DNA of 64,000 nucleotides, taken from Adenanthera pavonina. Lineage: Eukaryota; Streptophyta; Magnoliopsida; Fabales; Fabaceae. This document shows, in pieces, positions 38,001-50,240 of the stretch. Position numbers and translations under genes: made by a program. Every line of letters starts with the position of its first letter. Within the stretch, counting starts at the first letter, position 1. The notes under the pieces were generated by a model. The model did no database searches and was not told where the DNA came from. It saw only the letters and a program-made list of their open reading frames with translations. The DNA is taken from assembly GCA_026686845.1 (NCBI GenBank), contig JAIVEN010000013.1, forward strand, positions 1,756,001 through 1,820,000. Reading direction: 5' to 3'.

Positions 38001-41000
38001 ATCATAGTCATCAACTGTTTCTACCTGCAAACAGAGAGAAATTTCTTGATGTAAATCAAGAATATCTATCAACACTGAGCGCAAAGCAGGAATGGATGTT
38101 TGGAATAATGCTTCTGAATTTGAATTCATGAGAAGCATGACAGATGCACCGATGATAGTGTAAAACAAATTTATCATGAAAATATCAAAATTTAGCGCTA
38201 GTAGATTGTTGGTTAGACATCCATTGAGGTGTTATTCTTCAATCTTGACGAGATAGTTTGAAGGTAAAAAAAAAAAAAAAGCAGTAAAACGTAGAAACTA
38301 CTAGATAGCCAGCCACATCTCCTTCACCTTAAAAACAATATTGTCAGGAAAGAAGAAATAATAGGGAGGGGAGTTAACACTCATAGTTTAGGCATATAAA
38401 AAGGTAAAGACTAATTTAATACTGTCGTGAGTAGTAATTAGTTAAACTGTAGGAATCAGGTTGCAATTACCTAAAGTTCCTTATAAATATGAGCAGTAGA
38501 ATTGGGGGATGGTGTAACTCCCAAGATTTGTTATGTAAGTTATCTTCTCTAAATCTAAACACTGACCAATAAATATCCTTCTAGCTAGGTCTAAAGGAAT
38601 AGAAAACGAAATATACCATCAGTCAAAGAGATGAATCTGATAAGCAACCTATCACAGAAGGAAATCACGTGGAAGGAAATCATGTGACAATTGAATTGAT
38701 TTTTAGCTGCAGCTGAATTTATTTAATTTATTTTCAGAGTATATTTTCTGCATTATTCATGTACTGCTATAAGTTAGGAGTCATGGAGTCTGTTTTAGTA
38801 TTCTGTTCCAGGTCTTACTATTTAATAATGCATTAGCACATGTCCAGGTCTTCTATCCCTCTTTTGGCAGGAGTAGTTGTGAGTAGAGTGTAATCAGTCT
38901 ATTGCATTATTCTGCCTATAAATATCTTATGGTAGCAGTGTATTGACATGAGTTCAATTTATCAAAGCTTTCCCTATTTGAGACTCTCATTTCGGCTATT
39001 AGCGTTCTTGAGTGAGATATTTACTCTTGAGTGCTGATAGATTTACCCCTCCTTAGTCATTTACCAATTTGGTATCAGAGCCAAGTTGAATGATGGTGAA
39101 TACATGCTCTCCAGTGCCCTTTGATCAACAAAACCAGCCCCCACCTCTCCCTGAAGCTGTGTTGCAGCAGATTTTAGAGATGGCTACCCAACTAAGCAAC
39201 CTCAACACTGACATGGCCGCCCTTAAGGCCTCCTCCAGCAACAACCCTCAACCAAAAGCCAGTCCGAGCAACCGAGATTAAGGCAAAGGACCATTGTGGA
39301 GTTCTGATGATGAAGATGACTTTGATATACCTTGGTAGCTGAAAAATCTATCCAAATGTCCTCACACCAAAATCGAACTTCCTAAGTTTGATGGAGGTGA
39401 TCCTAGAGGGTGGATTTTAAAAGTTGAGAAATACTTCAGGTATTATCAAACACCAGAGGAGATGAAGGTAGACATCGCTGCCATGTACTTGGAAGGTGAT
39501 GCTCATGATCTTTTTGCATGGGTCAACACAAAAAGGACGATGCTCTACTGGGAAGAACTCACCAAGTTGCTTCAAGAGCATTATGGCCCCGCAAAATTTC
39601 AGAACCCTAATGAATATCTCTGTGGTGTTAAGCAAACAGGGACAATGCATGAATATAGGCAGGAATCTGCAAAGCGTTATGCAAGAGTGAAGAATTGGCC
39701 AGAACACTACCTCCTTAGGGTTTTCTTGAATGGGTTGAAGGAAGAATTGAAGGTGGACGTGAGAATCCAGAAGCCTCGCACCGTTTACAAAGCCATTAGC
39801 CTTGTGATTCAATATAAGGCCAAAAACCAAATTGGGTATGGGCTTAGACCTAGCAGGTTAAATAACCCGACCTGCCTTCAATCAAAACCCAATAACCCGT
39901 GATTCCTATTCCACAGGTCCACAATTCTTGTTGCCTTCGAATGATTCTTCATGTGCAACTACCAATTCGACTTTGCATGCAAAATCCTCTACTAATATCT
40001 CACCGGTAAACTCATGGGATCTAGAGAAACAGAAATGCAGAGATAAAGGCTTATGTTTCCGCTGTGGTTAGAAATTCATGCCTGGTCATTGCTGCAAAAC
40101 TAGTTCGTTGAAGCTGATAGAGATCACAGAGGATGCTAATCACATGATTGAGTTTGATTTTGAATTGGACAGGGATGAAAATTCAGAACTGCAAGCAGAT
40201 ATCTCATTTCATGCAATATTAGGGACCAATTCAAGCTCTACAATGAAGCTCCATGGAAAGCTGAAGCAACGAGAGATCATTATACTAGTAGACAGCGACT
40301 CTACCCATAATTTTGAAGCTGCATCATTGGTTTTTGAACTTAATCTACCTACTCAGACTATTGCACCCTTTGGTGTGTGGAGATGGGTCCATAATTCGAT
40401 GCAACAAGGTCTGCAAACAACTTGAAGTGCAAATTCAAGATTCGCAACTTGTTGGAGACTTCTTCCCCTTTGATCTCACAAGTACAGACATGGTATTGGG
40501 AATTCAATGGCTAATTGGCAGCAAATGTTCATGATTTTCTGGTTGAATAGTCGGAGATACAAGTTGCAAGGAGTGCCACGAGAACCAAACTCTACTATTA
40601 AGTTTAATGCTCTTGCAACATAGGAGGTGAACAGTGGGAATCTCAGCAAGCGGGTCACTGATATTGATAGTCTTCTTCAGGACTTTTCAGACATATTTGC
40701 TGAACCAACATCACTACCTCCTCTCCGCTCACACTCCCATGCTATCACTCTGCATCCAAATTCCCAATCACCCCATATACGGCCCTACAAATACCCTTAC
40801 TACCAAAAAGATGAAATTGAAAAGCAAGTTGCAGAATTGTTGTCAAAAGGCTTTATAAGGCCTAGTACGAGTTCTTTTGCAAGTCCTGTGCTCTTAGTTA
40901 AGAAAAAAGATGACTCATGGAAAATGTGTATTAACTATTGGGAACTCAATTGCATTACTGTGCCTAACAAGTATCCTATCCCAAAGGTTGATGAGTTGCT

Positions 41001-44000
41001 TGATGAACTTAATGGCGCTGCTTATTTCTCAAAGATTGACCTTCGCTCAAGTTATCACCAAATTCAAGTTCAACCTGAAGATATTCACAAGACAGCTTTT
41101 CGGACACATTCGAGTCACTATGAATACACTGTGATGCCTTTCGGCCTCTCAAATGCCCTATCAACTTTTCAAGCGGTAATGAATGATCTCTTGCGACCCC
41201 ATTTAAGGCGTTTTGTACTAGTTTTCTTCGATGATATTTTGATCTATAGTTCCTCTCTTCAACTTCATAAATTTCACTTGGAGATAGTCTTTAATTTGCT
41301 GCGCCTTCATGCATTTTTTGCTCATGCTAAAAAATGCTCATTCGCTCATCAAGAAGTGAATTTTTTGGGGCATATAGTATCTCAAGCAGGTGTGGGAGTT
41401 GATCCTGAAAAAATTGATTTAGTGAGACAGTAGCCTTCCCCTATTGCTATTAAAGAGCTCCGAGGTTTCCTTGGACTCATAGGTTACTATAGATGATTTG
41501 TGCAGAATTATGGAATCATTGCTAAGTCCCTCACTAACCTCACCAAAGAAGGATGCGTTTTGTTGGAATGAACGAGCATAATCTACTTTTCAGAAACTTA
41601 AAGAAGCCTTGACCACTGTGCCGGTTTTGAAGTTGCCAAAATTTTCTAAGCCATTTACTGTTGAGTGTGATGCTTCTATGGAAGGTGTTGGAGCTATTCT
41701 CTTACAACAGGATCATCCTATTGCATATTTCATAAAGGGTTTTTCTCCATCTAATCGCTATAAATCTGCTTATGACCATGAGCTATTGGCTCTTGTGCTT
41801 GCTGTCCAAAAATAGAAACATTATTTGATGAGCCATCATTTTTATGTAAAGACTGATCATAACAGCTTAAAGCATCTTTTGGAGCAGTAAATTTCAACTA
41901 ATTCCCAGCAGCGACTTATGTTGAAATTAATGCCCTTTGTCTTCACCATTTTATATAGAGTGAGCAAAGAAAATATTGTAGTTGATACACTTTTACGCAA
42001 ACCGTAGCAAACTGATTTATTCAATTTGATTATGCCTGTGTCGCTTCACTTTGTTGATTTGCAAGAAGCATTGCTCACTGATCCTTAAACTGAGAGCATC
42101 ATCTCAGAATTGCAACATGATGCTGAATCTAGGCTACATTTCTAGTGGACAGCCAGCAAACTCCTTTATAAAGGCAAAATGGTGATTCCCTCTAACACTA
42201 ATCTACGTGCAACTCTTCTACAAGAAGCACATGAAACTCCCATTGGTGGTCATGAAGGATATTTGAAGATTTTGAAAAGACTTGCTGAATAGTTTTATTG
42301 GCCTCACATGAGGAAGGATGCCAAGCTTCATGTCCAACAATACTTAATTTGTCAATAGAAGTGTAGAACAAGTATGAAACTCTTGCCCAACAGGTCTCTT
42401 GCAGCCCTTGCCCATTCCAGAACGAGTTTGGGAGGATATTTCCATTGATTTGTAGTCGGGCTTCCAAAATCTCAAGGAATTGACACTAGTCTAGTAGTTG
42501 TTGACTGCTTGAGTAAATACAGTCGCTTTTTGCCACTCTCCCATCCATATACAGCAAAAACAGCGGCTGGCACATTCTACAAGGAGGTGATTTGACTTCA
42601 TGGCATGCCCCGCTCGATTGTTTCAGATCGTGATTCAATTTTCTTGAGTTCCTTTTGGCAAGAGTTGTTCCATCTTAGCCAAACAAAGTTAAGGATGACT
42701 TCCTACCACCCTCAAACAGATGGTCAAACAGAAGTTGTTAAGCAATGCTTAGAGGCCTACCTATGTTGTTTTTCACATGAACAACCTAAGAAGTAGAACT
42801 TTTTTCTGTGCTGGGTTGAATATTCTTATAACATTGGTTACCATGTTTCCACAGGAACCATACCTTCCAAAGTTGTCTATGGAAGGGACCCCCCTTTCTT
42901 GCACCCTTTTGTGAAAGGTGAAACTCATAATGCAGACTTGGAGGATCAGTTATTGACAAGGGATGCTATGCTCACGCTATTGAGAGACAATCTCTCTAAA
43001 GCTCGAGCACGCATGAAAGCTCAACAGGATAATAAACATAGAGGACTTTCATTTAATATTGGGGACTATGTTTTACTCCTCATTCAACCCTTCAAACAGA
43101 AGTCACTTTCCAAGCGATGGTTTGAGAAGCTATCTCCTAGATTCTTTGGCCCCTAAAAGGTTCTAATGAAGATTGTTGCAGTAGCCTATGAGTTGGAATT
43201 CCCTCCAAATGCCTGAATTCATCCATTTTTTCATGTTTCACTGCTCCATCCTGCTCATGGTGTTATACCACCATCTGATCCAGCTCCCCTGTCCATTTCT
43301 GGGGATTAGGAATTGTTACTTCAACCAGAACGTGTCTTGAATCATCGTTGGATTTCTCCTCAAGTACTTGAACTCTAAGTCACTTGGAAGGATTGTCCCT
43401 TTGAAGATGCTACTTGGGAAGACTAAGATTTATTTGCTGCTCAATTTCCATCTTTTCACCTTCAAGACAAGGTGTCTTTCGAAGGGGGGAGACGTGATAA
43501 GCCCCTAATCACCTATCAGAGAAGGAAATCACGTGGAAGAAAATCATGTGACAATTGAATTGATTTTTAGCTGCAGCTGAATTTATTTAATTTATTTTCA
43601 GAGTATATTTTCTACACTATTCACATACTGCTAGAAGTTAGGACTTAGGAGTCATGCAGTCTGTTTTAGTATTCTGTTCCAGGTCTTACTATTTAATAAT
43701 GCATTAGCACACGTCCAGGTCTACTATCCCTCCCTTTTAGGAGTAGTTGTAAGTGGATTCTAATCAATCTATTGCATTATTCTGCCTATAAATATCTTAT
43801 GGCAGCAGTGTATTGACATGAGTTCAATTTATCAAAGCTTTCCCTATTTGAGATTCTCATTTTGGCTATTAGTGTTCTTGATTGAGATACTTACTCTAGA
43901 GTGCTGATAGATTTACCCCACCTTAGTCATTTACCAGAATCATATTAAGTGGAACTAAGCTAGCATATATATAAAATATCTAGAATCTATGGAGAACAGA

Positions 44001-47000
44001 AAAGCTGCATCACAAACCTCCTTGCAAATAAATTTGGCCATTCCAGCTCCCATCCTTTTGGTGATATGCTCAATTGCTTCCTGATAGCTGCAGAATTATT
44101 GATCACTATTTAGTCATTTACCAAAAGAATGCACACCAATAACTCTATCTCATCACACACACACACATATATATAAGAGAAGTTAATGCAGGCACTGAAT
44201 TAACAGTGACATCTCAGAAATCCCAGCTCATGAAATATTTTTTCATTAAGAAACAAAACAAGGAGACAAACAAGAGAAATTTGCAAGCATATCGACTCCA
44301 AAGCAACAAAATAATTTTTTGACCAGCTGGCCAATTCAGAGACTAACTCATTGGAAACATAGAGGATTCTGAGCTTAGAAGAAAACAAATGTAAGAATAT
44401 CCATAATATGATTGGGAAATAATTGACAGTTCTCAAGCATAAATAACTAGGACCAAACTAAAAAGCTGACTTATGTGCTGTATAGTGTAAATTTGATATT
44501 CTGGGAAAAAAAAATTAAGACAAGTAAAAACAGAATATCAAATATGTTGACTCATGAGTTCACTCATACATGAAACAGGCAACTTGCCTTATGAATGTAT
44601 ACATCCATGGCAATAAAATAATAGTAGGCACTAAATAGGAAATAAGGTCTGCAGTCCTGATATTGATTGAATCAAGGTTGGAAATTATCAAGAGTCACTT
44701 AAACACAAAAGCTTAAATTGTCAAATGGAAGATCCATGAATAACTTTTGTTATAATCTCTAACAAACTCCCTCGCACAAAAGCATTTGGAGCTTGAAATG
44801 TGGACAGAACACAAACCAACCATGCCTTGGGGTTGAAAATTAATTTTAATTTAGAGAATTGGAAACACTAGGGACCCAACTTTTGACCACTAGGTCTTCA
44901 TGGTGCTTTGATATCTTGTCAAGGACTGGCTCAACTTAAAAACTTAAGTTATTAACTAGTGAAGAGCCACAAATAACTTTTATTATAATCTTTTAACAAA
45001 AATATACTAAAACAACAGGGAAACCCCGTATGCCACAGAGAATTCTTTCCAATTTACAATAAAGCACAATGTGCAAGGATAAAAACTGACTTCTTTCCAA
45101 GTTCCAGAAATGCTGTAGAAACATGATGAAACTCGTCCATTAGGACTTTGTACTCCTTTGTGCCACCTATTTATATGAAAGCAAACTAGAATCAGCATGT
45201 ACACCACTATAAACAATGTTTGAGATCTGAGTGCCATAAAACATCCACTATTGAAAGGATCAAAAATGCCATTTAAACTCAATCGGATAAATAACAGAAC
45301 AAGTTTGGTGTGGTTAGGGTCTGGTTAACTTGAACAAGTATGATTGAGCAAATTTCCAAGAAGGGGGTAAATAAATATAAGCTGGATGACATCTTACTTA
45401 GCAATAAAAGAAAAGTTGAAGGTAAAACAAGACACTTACAAGAAAAATGCCAATCACGATCATATATGTGATGATGAAAAGCTATTAATATTGGCACCTT
45501 GACATCTGTAGCTATGCTAGTATCATCCTCTGTCAAAATAAAAATGTTTCAAAAATTTAATTAGTGAAAACACAGAACACTGCATGGTGCAATGTTAATA
45601 GATAACAAGAAAGAGGAAAGAGATTATCGACCAGAGTTCTTATTAACATTCTCAATACAAGTTTCCCATATTAGGTAGAAGTAGAAGCAAATTGGAAATT
45701 TTACGTCATTTCTTTTCTCCGTACTTTCTTTTTGCTATGAAAACCATTTATTTTCCTTATCTCATTCCGTCATAGGAAAACAAATTGAAAAGGTTTGTGA
45801 TTTGCATACATAGCCATTCATAGGCAAAATGCATAGTGGATTAGCACTAGTTTATAGAAGTTAGTTTCTTTTGGATAAAAGTTTATAGCAGATTATTACT
45901 TTCTTAGATATTCTGATAGACATATTTTCCTTATAAGACAAGATAAAAAAAGAATTTCACATAGTATCTTATCAGAATGAATATGAGTAATTTGATTATT
46001 GTTTGCATATCTATTTACACGCTAAAAGATAATTTTTTATGCAACAAGCTAGAAAATTTCAAAGCGTATGAAGATGACCTCTATTTACCATGATTAGTTA
46101 AATAAAAAAAAATTGATGAAAAAGGGAATAATAGATCATAGAGTAGCCAGCTGGTCAAGTTAACTCATCCTGATATCCAGTAAAACCAATAGAAACCACA
46201 AGCCTGAATGTTCCACAAACACTTATCAAATCTGCATTTCTATTTCGCAAGTCAATTATATAGGACAAAAATTATAAGTTGAAGTGATAAAGAACAGTGC
46301 AAAGTTGAAGACTATAGAAACAAACCAACAGTATCAAGGGCTCGAAGAACCAAATAAAATATGCAAACCTGCAAAATCAAAGGTTTTGGAGTTACACACA
46401 ATTCAATCAGGAAAATATCGACAGGAAAAAAAAAATATGACTAGAAAATAAAAGCAATTCTCTCAACAAAGAAAAAATACTATTATCAGTAACTTATAAA
46501 ATGAAATCAGCCGTTTAACCAACTTATAACTATCTTATTATTGTAGATTACATATTATGTGCAGGGAAATCAATTAAACACTTAGCAGCTCATGGCTTAG
46601 TTAGCATGATCGGCTTCAACTCAGGTAAGGGTTTAGTACGTCCTTTCCGGAAGTTCAATCGAAGGATGTTTCACAAACACACTACTTTTAGTGTTATCGC
46701 TAGCAAGAACACTTTCATCCAGTCCCATTGTTGATCATCTTTTAACAAGTACCAACTCTTAGTCAGGGCTTTCTGAATTTGATAGTTATCAGCCCTAAGT
46801 TCCCTACCAAGACTCTGAACCATCCGTTGGTGATATAGAGGAGAAGAAATATTGTAGAATTAATTGATGAAATACAATAAAAACTCAAGAAATATCCAAT
46901 GAATTCCTTTCCACGTCAAACATAAAGTCAACCTAAACTTGAACTAACAAATTTCAATGCCAAAGGCCCCAAATCCGCCTCAACTATATGCATTAAAATC

Positions 47001-47380
47001 GAAAAACAATTCAGCGCCTATATATGCAGCCAAAAAACAAATTCACCTTCACCAATTAAAATTCAGAGGCAAGTAGCCCATCCTCATTTAATTTTTCATT
47101 CAACCACTGATTTGCCAGAACCATAGAGGAACAAAAATCACTCGGACAATTCAAAATACACCGTAAAATGCGAAACGGAACTTACAGCGTTGCGAAGCTC
47201 AGTTCCGAGCTGCTGAATGACGAGAGCAAAACTGCGAGACACCTTGTGAAGCATGGTGTAGCAGAATCCCCAGTGTGGCTCCGGTGGGATCTGCTTCTCT
47301 GCGTGCCTAACCGCCATTTTAAGCTTCACAAGCGCGTAGAAGTCATCAGGATGTCTCAAAATCGCACCCAAACTCCCCAT
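35006..47380 (-). CDS. SQS: Squalene synthase (farnesyl-diphosphate farnesyltransferase)
   Basis: Thirteen exons (high to low): 47186-47380, 46326-46368, 45440-45529, 45091-45166, 44018-44087, 37881-38024, 37694-37798, 37344-37490, 36419-36494, 35774-35862, 35282-35373, 35154-35199, 35006-35074. Phases fit throughout: 1242 nt, 413 aa, the normal plant length. The start MGSLGAILRHPDDFY is the conserved N terminus, preferred over an in-frame ATG eight codons upstream. The two aspartate-rich Mg-diphosphate sites are DTVED (from residue 77) and DYLED (from residue 213). The last exon encodes the C-terminal membrane anchor (YLILIVTLAIIFAYLS) that fixes the enzyme in the ER. It couples two farnesyl diphosphates to squalene with NADPH, the entry to sterols and triterpenes. 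Intron 5 carries a whole Ty3/gypsy element. Introns 10 and 11 appear to use GC donors. No coding lesion found. Confidence 0.95.
35200..35281 (-). other. Squalene synthase intron 11 with GC donor
   Basis: The exon ends AAAAG and the intron begins GCATGC; the acceptor is ACCAG. No GT donor gives the correct phase into the conserved KSY segment. Reading through would add about 19 residues and stop, losing the membrane anchor. Confidence 0.65.
35374..35773 (-). other. Squalene synthase intron 10 with GC donor
   Basis: The boundary reads CCAAG then GCATGT, and the acceptor TTGTAG leads into VDKNDPNATKTL. The phase and the family sequence fix the junction, so the donor is GC. Confidence 0.7.
37066..37188. 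mobile_element. Short inverted-repeat MITE in squalene synthase intron 8
   Basis: GTTTGGATAAAGGGAAAATA near 37070 is matched, imperfectly, by the reverse complement of TATTTTCCCCTTATTCCAGA near 37155-37174. The whole unit is about 120 bp and lies between the exons at 36419-36494 and 37344-37490. Small non-autonomous DNA transposon. Confidence 0.6.
38638..39066 (+). repeat. 5' LTR of the gypsy element
   Basis: Begins TGATAAGC, ends TTTACCA; 429 bp. It contains CCTATAAATATC near 38918, a likely TATA region. Closely similar along its length to the 3' LTR. Confidence 0.93.
39070..39082 (+). other. Primer-binding site
   Basis: TGGTATCAGAGCC begins three bases after the 5' LTR. It is the plant retroelement site complementary to the 3' end of initiator methionine tRNA. 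Confidence 0.9.
39090..40100 (+). pseudogene. Gypsy gag with zinc knuckle, broken
   Basis: The start ATG at 39090 opens 63 codons (PPLPEAVLQQILEMATQL) before a stop at 39279. The frame resumes as gag capsid sequence (PKFDGGDPRGW from about 39382; YLEGDAHDLFAW, YWEELTKLLQEHYG) to about 39900. A zinc knuckle of the form C-F-R-C-G then H-C-C lies near 40050-40095 with a stop inside it. It would have formed the virus-like particle of the element. Confidence 0.8.
40230..40600 (+). pseudogene. Gypsy aspartic protease, broken
   Basis: LVDSDSTHNF near 40287-40316 corresponds to the usual DSGSTHNF active-site motif with the Gly replaced by Asp. The downstream MVLGIQWL motif (near 40490) is in another frame, so a frameshift lies between about 40350 and 40420. 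Inactive. Confidence 0.75.
40627..41815 (+). pseudogene. Gypsy reverse transcriptase and RNase H, broken
   Basis: An open stretch at 40627-41433 holds the RT fingers and palm: GFIRPSTSSFASPVLLVKKK, YFSKIDLRSSYHQI, YTVMPFGLSNA and the catalytic motif VFFDDILIYS (FDDI in place of the more common YDDI). After a stop and a shift to another frame, RNase H continues at 41609-41815 (FTVECDASMEGVGAIL). The domains are recognisable over their full length but cannot be made as one protein. Confidence 0.9.
42198..43160 (+). pseudogene. Gypsy integrase, broken
   Basis: The zinc-binding H-H-C-C region is near 42225-42365 (HETPIGGHEGYLKIL, YWPHMRKDAK). The core has PRSIVSDRDSIFLSSFWQEL (from 42608) and YHPQTDGQTEVV (near 42700). 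Stops occur at several points. 42899-43156 continues into the C-terminal region. Confidence 0.85.
43200..43480 (+). pseudogene. Chromodomain-like C terminus of the gypsy polyprotein
   Basis: A segment reading like RVLNHRWISPQVLEL, then VTWKDCPFEDATWED and a final KVSFEGG, with in-frame stops. This matches the chromodomain-type tail of plant chromoviruses (W...P...ATWE), which directs insertion to certain chromatin. Confidence 0.65.
43481..43492 (+). other. Polypurine tract
   Basis: GAAGGGGGGAGA immediately before the 3' LTR, the second-strand primer site. Confidence 0.85.
43495..43936 (+). repeat. 3' LTR of the gypsy element
   Basis: 442 bp, TGATAAGC to TTTACCA, followed by the GAATC duplication. 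It is 13 bases longer than the 5' LTR through small indels near its start and at a TTAGGAC-like duplication about 130 bases in. Confidence 0.93.
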
Positions 47381-48275
47381 TTTCTCAGAGTATCGAAAAT
47401 CCAAATCTCAGATTTCGACTTATAATAGTCGAGACTGAAATTTCAAGAAATATCTCAATTCCTTAAGCTGGAGCTTCGCGGGCGACAACGATGGTCCGAG
47501 AAGGAATCCAGTGAGGTTTTGGGTGTGAGCTAGGTGATAGGAAAAATTTAGAATTTAAAACGTGAAATGCACTGGACCATAAAATCGTTGGAAAATTTTG
47601 ATTCCATATTGCGAACGATCAATAATTTATCATGTGCCGAAATGTTCTGCAAGGGGATCGAGTAGCCATAGATGCACAGTACTATTTTCCGGGTATAGGA
47701 AATTAGGAATATTTGTTCTGGATATTTTCAGCAGTAACGGATTTGTTTATGAGGGCAACGCGAGATGCGAGGAGCATGCTGGCTGCGTGCTCTTTGAATT
47801 ATTATTTTTTTCTTTTTTTATTTTTCTTAGACCACGGGAACACACCGAAGTCTATCTCAACCAATCAGCACCGTGTCTGTGCAGGTCAGGCTTTTTTTTT
47901 TTTTTAAATCATCCCTCGTGGTCCTGGTCGTTACGTTAAATAAGAGTGTTATCTGATAATTATATTATTGCACGGTGGATAAAATGTTTTTAATTGATTA
48001 TAAAGATAAATAATTTTTTATAATTAATCATGAGAATAAATAATTTATGTTTAAAGCATGATTGTATAGCTATTATTATAATGGTTTATGGAAGATAATA
48101 ATAACTTGTTTTGGTGAGTTTCCAAATGTAGTCAACTTTTCAATAAATGCATATATCAAAAATAAATACTTATAAAATAAACTAATTTTTTCAACTTATG
48201 ATAATTACTTATCATCCCATAATTACTTATTTCATTTCTCTTTTTTTTATGATTCAACCAATAATCACTTAAGCT

Positions 48276-49111
48276 ATGTTTGAGAGTTTATGACGGAATG
48301 GAATGAAATTATCATTAATGGAATATAAAAGAATGAAACAGAATGAGGTGGAATAAAACGAAATGTTCCACTATTTGGGAGTTTTATGAGGGGAAGGAGC
48401 GGCTTCATTTGACTATTATTTAAAAATTATTATAAAAAAATGGAATGGAATTAATTATAATTTTTCCCAATATTATTCTTATTAGTAAATTTAAATAAAA
48501 AAATAAATTCTTTTTTTATATAAAAAATTCATATTACTTTTACTTTTTAATAAAAGCATCTTCCAATAATAATAATATTATTATTATATTGTAAAACAAC
48601 TTAATTCTTCCAATAATAATATTAAAAGGGAAGTAAAAATTTTATCAAAAAATAAAAATAACTAATAATAAAGCACAAAAAGCAAGAAAGTTATGATAAA
48701 TCACAAGACTTGTGGAAGAAAGCATATCTTAAGTAACGATTCAACTGTACGTGTGAGATATGATATAATTGGAGTGATTTAATTGATGTGATGACGAAAC
48801 ACCAGAAAAATTATAATATGGCAGGATAGATTTTGAGGTATAGAAAGAGTAAAAAAATCACGAGAATAAATATTTTTTATTGTTAGAGTTAATGGGTGTT
48901 TTTGTCATATAAGTAATTACTGTTAGTCATTTCATCTTTAACTCTCCAATTTGGGGGATGAGAAAAATTAGATTTAGGATGGCTAAGAATGGCTTATGAG
49001 ACCATCCATTGCCATTTCATTCCCTCCTAAAAAAAATGTTTTAAATAATGGTTCAACCCTTATAGTCGTCTCATTCCATTCCACTCCCCCCTAAAAAAAA
49101 CTCTCAAACAT
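48276..49111. mobile_element. MITE with 14-bp terminal inverted repeats
   Basis: ATGTTTGAGAGTTT at 48276-48289 is exactly complementary to AAACTCTCAAACAT at 49098-49111, about 836 bp apart. The inside is non-coding and AT-rich, with GAATGGAATGAAAT-like runs near both ends. TTAA flanks the outer ends, so a TTA/TAA target is possible (PIF/Harbinger-like), but the superfamily is not certain. Confidence 0.65.
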
Positions 49112-49712
49112 TGCATTAAATTCCTTAAATCTAATCACGTTTTTTATTAAAATCACTTATGAGGTAAAAATATCTAAATACAAATCATTTTTTACATAAG
49201 CAGTTATCCTCATAATTTATTATAGATAAGCGTTTATTCTCACAATTTATTATGGATAAATTAATCTAAATACACACTAAATGTTTTTAGTCAAGAAATG
49301 ATTTTGAGAAAATAAATGTGTTTGAATTTGAGGATTTAAGTGATTATTAGGTAGATAATAAAAATGAAAAGTGAAATAAATGATTATATGAGGAGAAATG
49401 GTTATCATAAGTAGAAAAAAGTAGCATCTCTCATAATCACTTATTTAAAGTATAATTGATTATTAAAATGAGAGATATGTTTTGCAACTTTTAAAAATAA
49501 GCAATTATTTCTCTCAATAATCACGACTTGTTTGGTATGCTGAAATGGTTTTTTATGGAATGGAAATACGAAACAGAATAGGAAAGATAATAAGAATATA
49601 GTTAAAAAGTACGTTTAATATGGAATAAAATTGTAATGGAATCCTAACATAAATTTTATTTGGTATGTGATTTTTTTTATATGAAAAGGAAATTATAATA
49701 TATGGAAAGATA

Positions 49713-49966
49713 TTCCCTCCTGTCTTATATATAGAATTTTTTATCCTGATCCTAAATATAAGATCCTTTACAATATACAAGATAGTATTTATTATACATT
49801 TTCAAAAAATAACCCTATTTAATATATCCAAAGAGAAAAAGAAAGAGATTAAATAATGGTAGTTTTAGAAAAATATTATGATTTTTGAGAAATCGAGGTA
49901 GTTAATTAGTTTTAATTTCAATTCTTAATCCGCGTGATTCGATTAAAAAGATCTTATATTAAGGAA
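49713..49966. mobile_element. Stowaway-like MITE, copy 1
   Basis: Flanked by TA on both sides. Starts TTCCCTCCTGTCTTATATAT and ends with CTTATATTAAGGAA, an imperfect inverted copy. The CTCCCTCnGTC type start is characteristic of plant Stowaway (Tc1/mariner) MITEs. Confidence 0.75.
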
Positions 49967-49968
49967 TA

Positions 49969-50240
49969 CTCGCTCTAGTCCTATATATAGGACTTTTTAT
50001 CCTGATTCTGAATATAAGACCATTTATAATACACGAGATAGTATTTATTATATATTTCCAAAAAATGTCTATATTTAATGTAGCAAAAAAGAAAGAGAGA
50101 GAAATTAAATAAGGATAATTTTGGAAAAATATTGAAATTTTTGGAGAAATTGAGATAGTTAATTAGTTTTAATTCATATTCTTAATTTACATGATTCAGT
50201 TAAAATAGTCTTATATTAAGAATAAAACAAAACAGTATTT
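49969..50240. mobile_element. Stowaway-like MITE, copy 2, head-to-tail with copy 1
   Basis: Begins CTCGCTCTAGTCCTATATAT directly after the TA (49967-49968) that ends copy 1, and repeats the same internal order of motifs to CTTATATTAAGAATA. The right end has decayed. Confidence 0.75.

Larger units (their letters stand above)
38638..43936 (+). mobile_element. Ty3/gypsy LTR retrotransposon inside squalene synthase intron 5
   Basis: A complete 5.3-kb element with TG...CA LTRs (429 and 442 bp), a PBS, a purine tract and a 5-bp target duplication GAATC (38633-38637 and 43937-43941). It lies opposite in strand to the host gene. Coding parts run in the order gag, protease, RT, RNase H, integrase, C-terminal chromodomain-like region, typical of plant Ty3/gypsy chromoviruses. 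Frames shift several times and many stops are present, so it is not autonomous. The near-identity of the LTRs points to a fairly recent insertion, although the coding region is already dead; it may have been copied by the machinery of other elements. Confidence 0.93.

Noticed and set aside
47598..47939. 113-codon plus-strand frame upstream of squalene synthase
   Set aside because: Phe-rich end caused by T runs, no domain; it lies in the squalene synthase promoter region.
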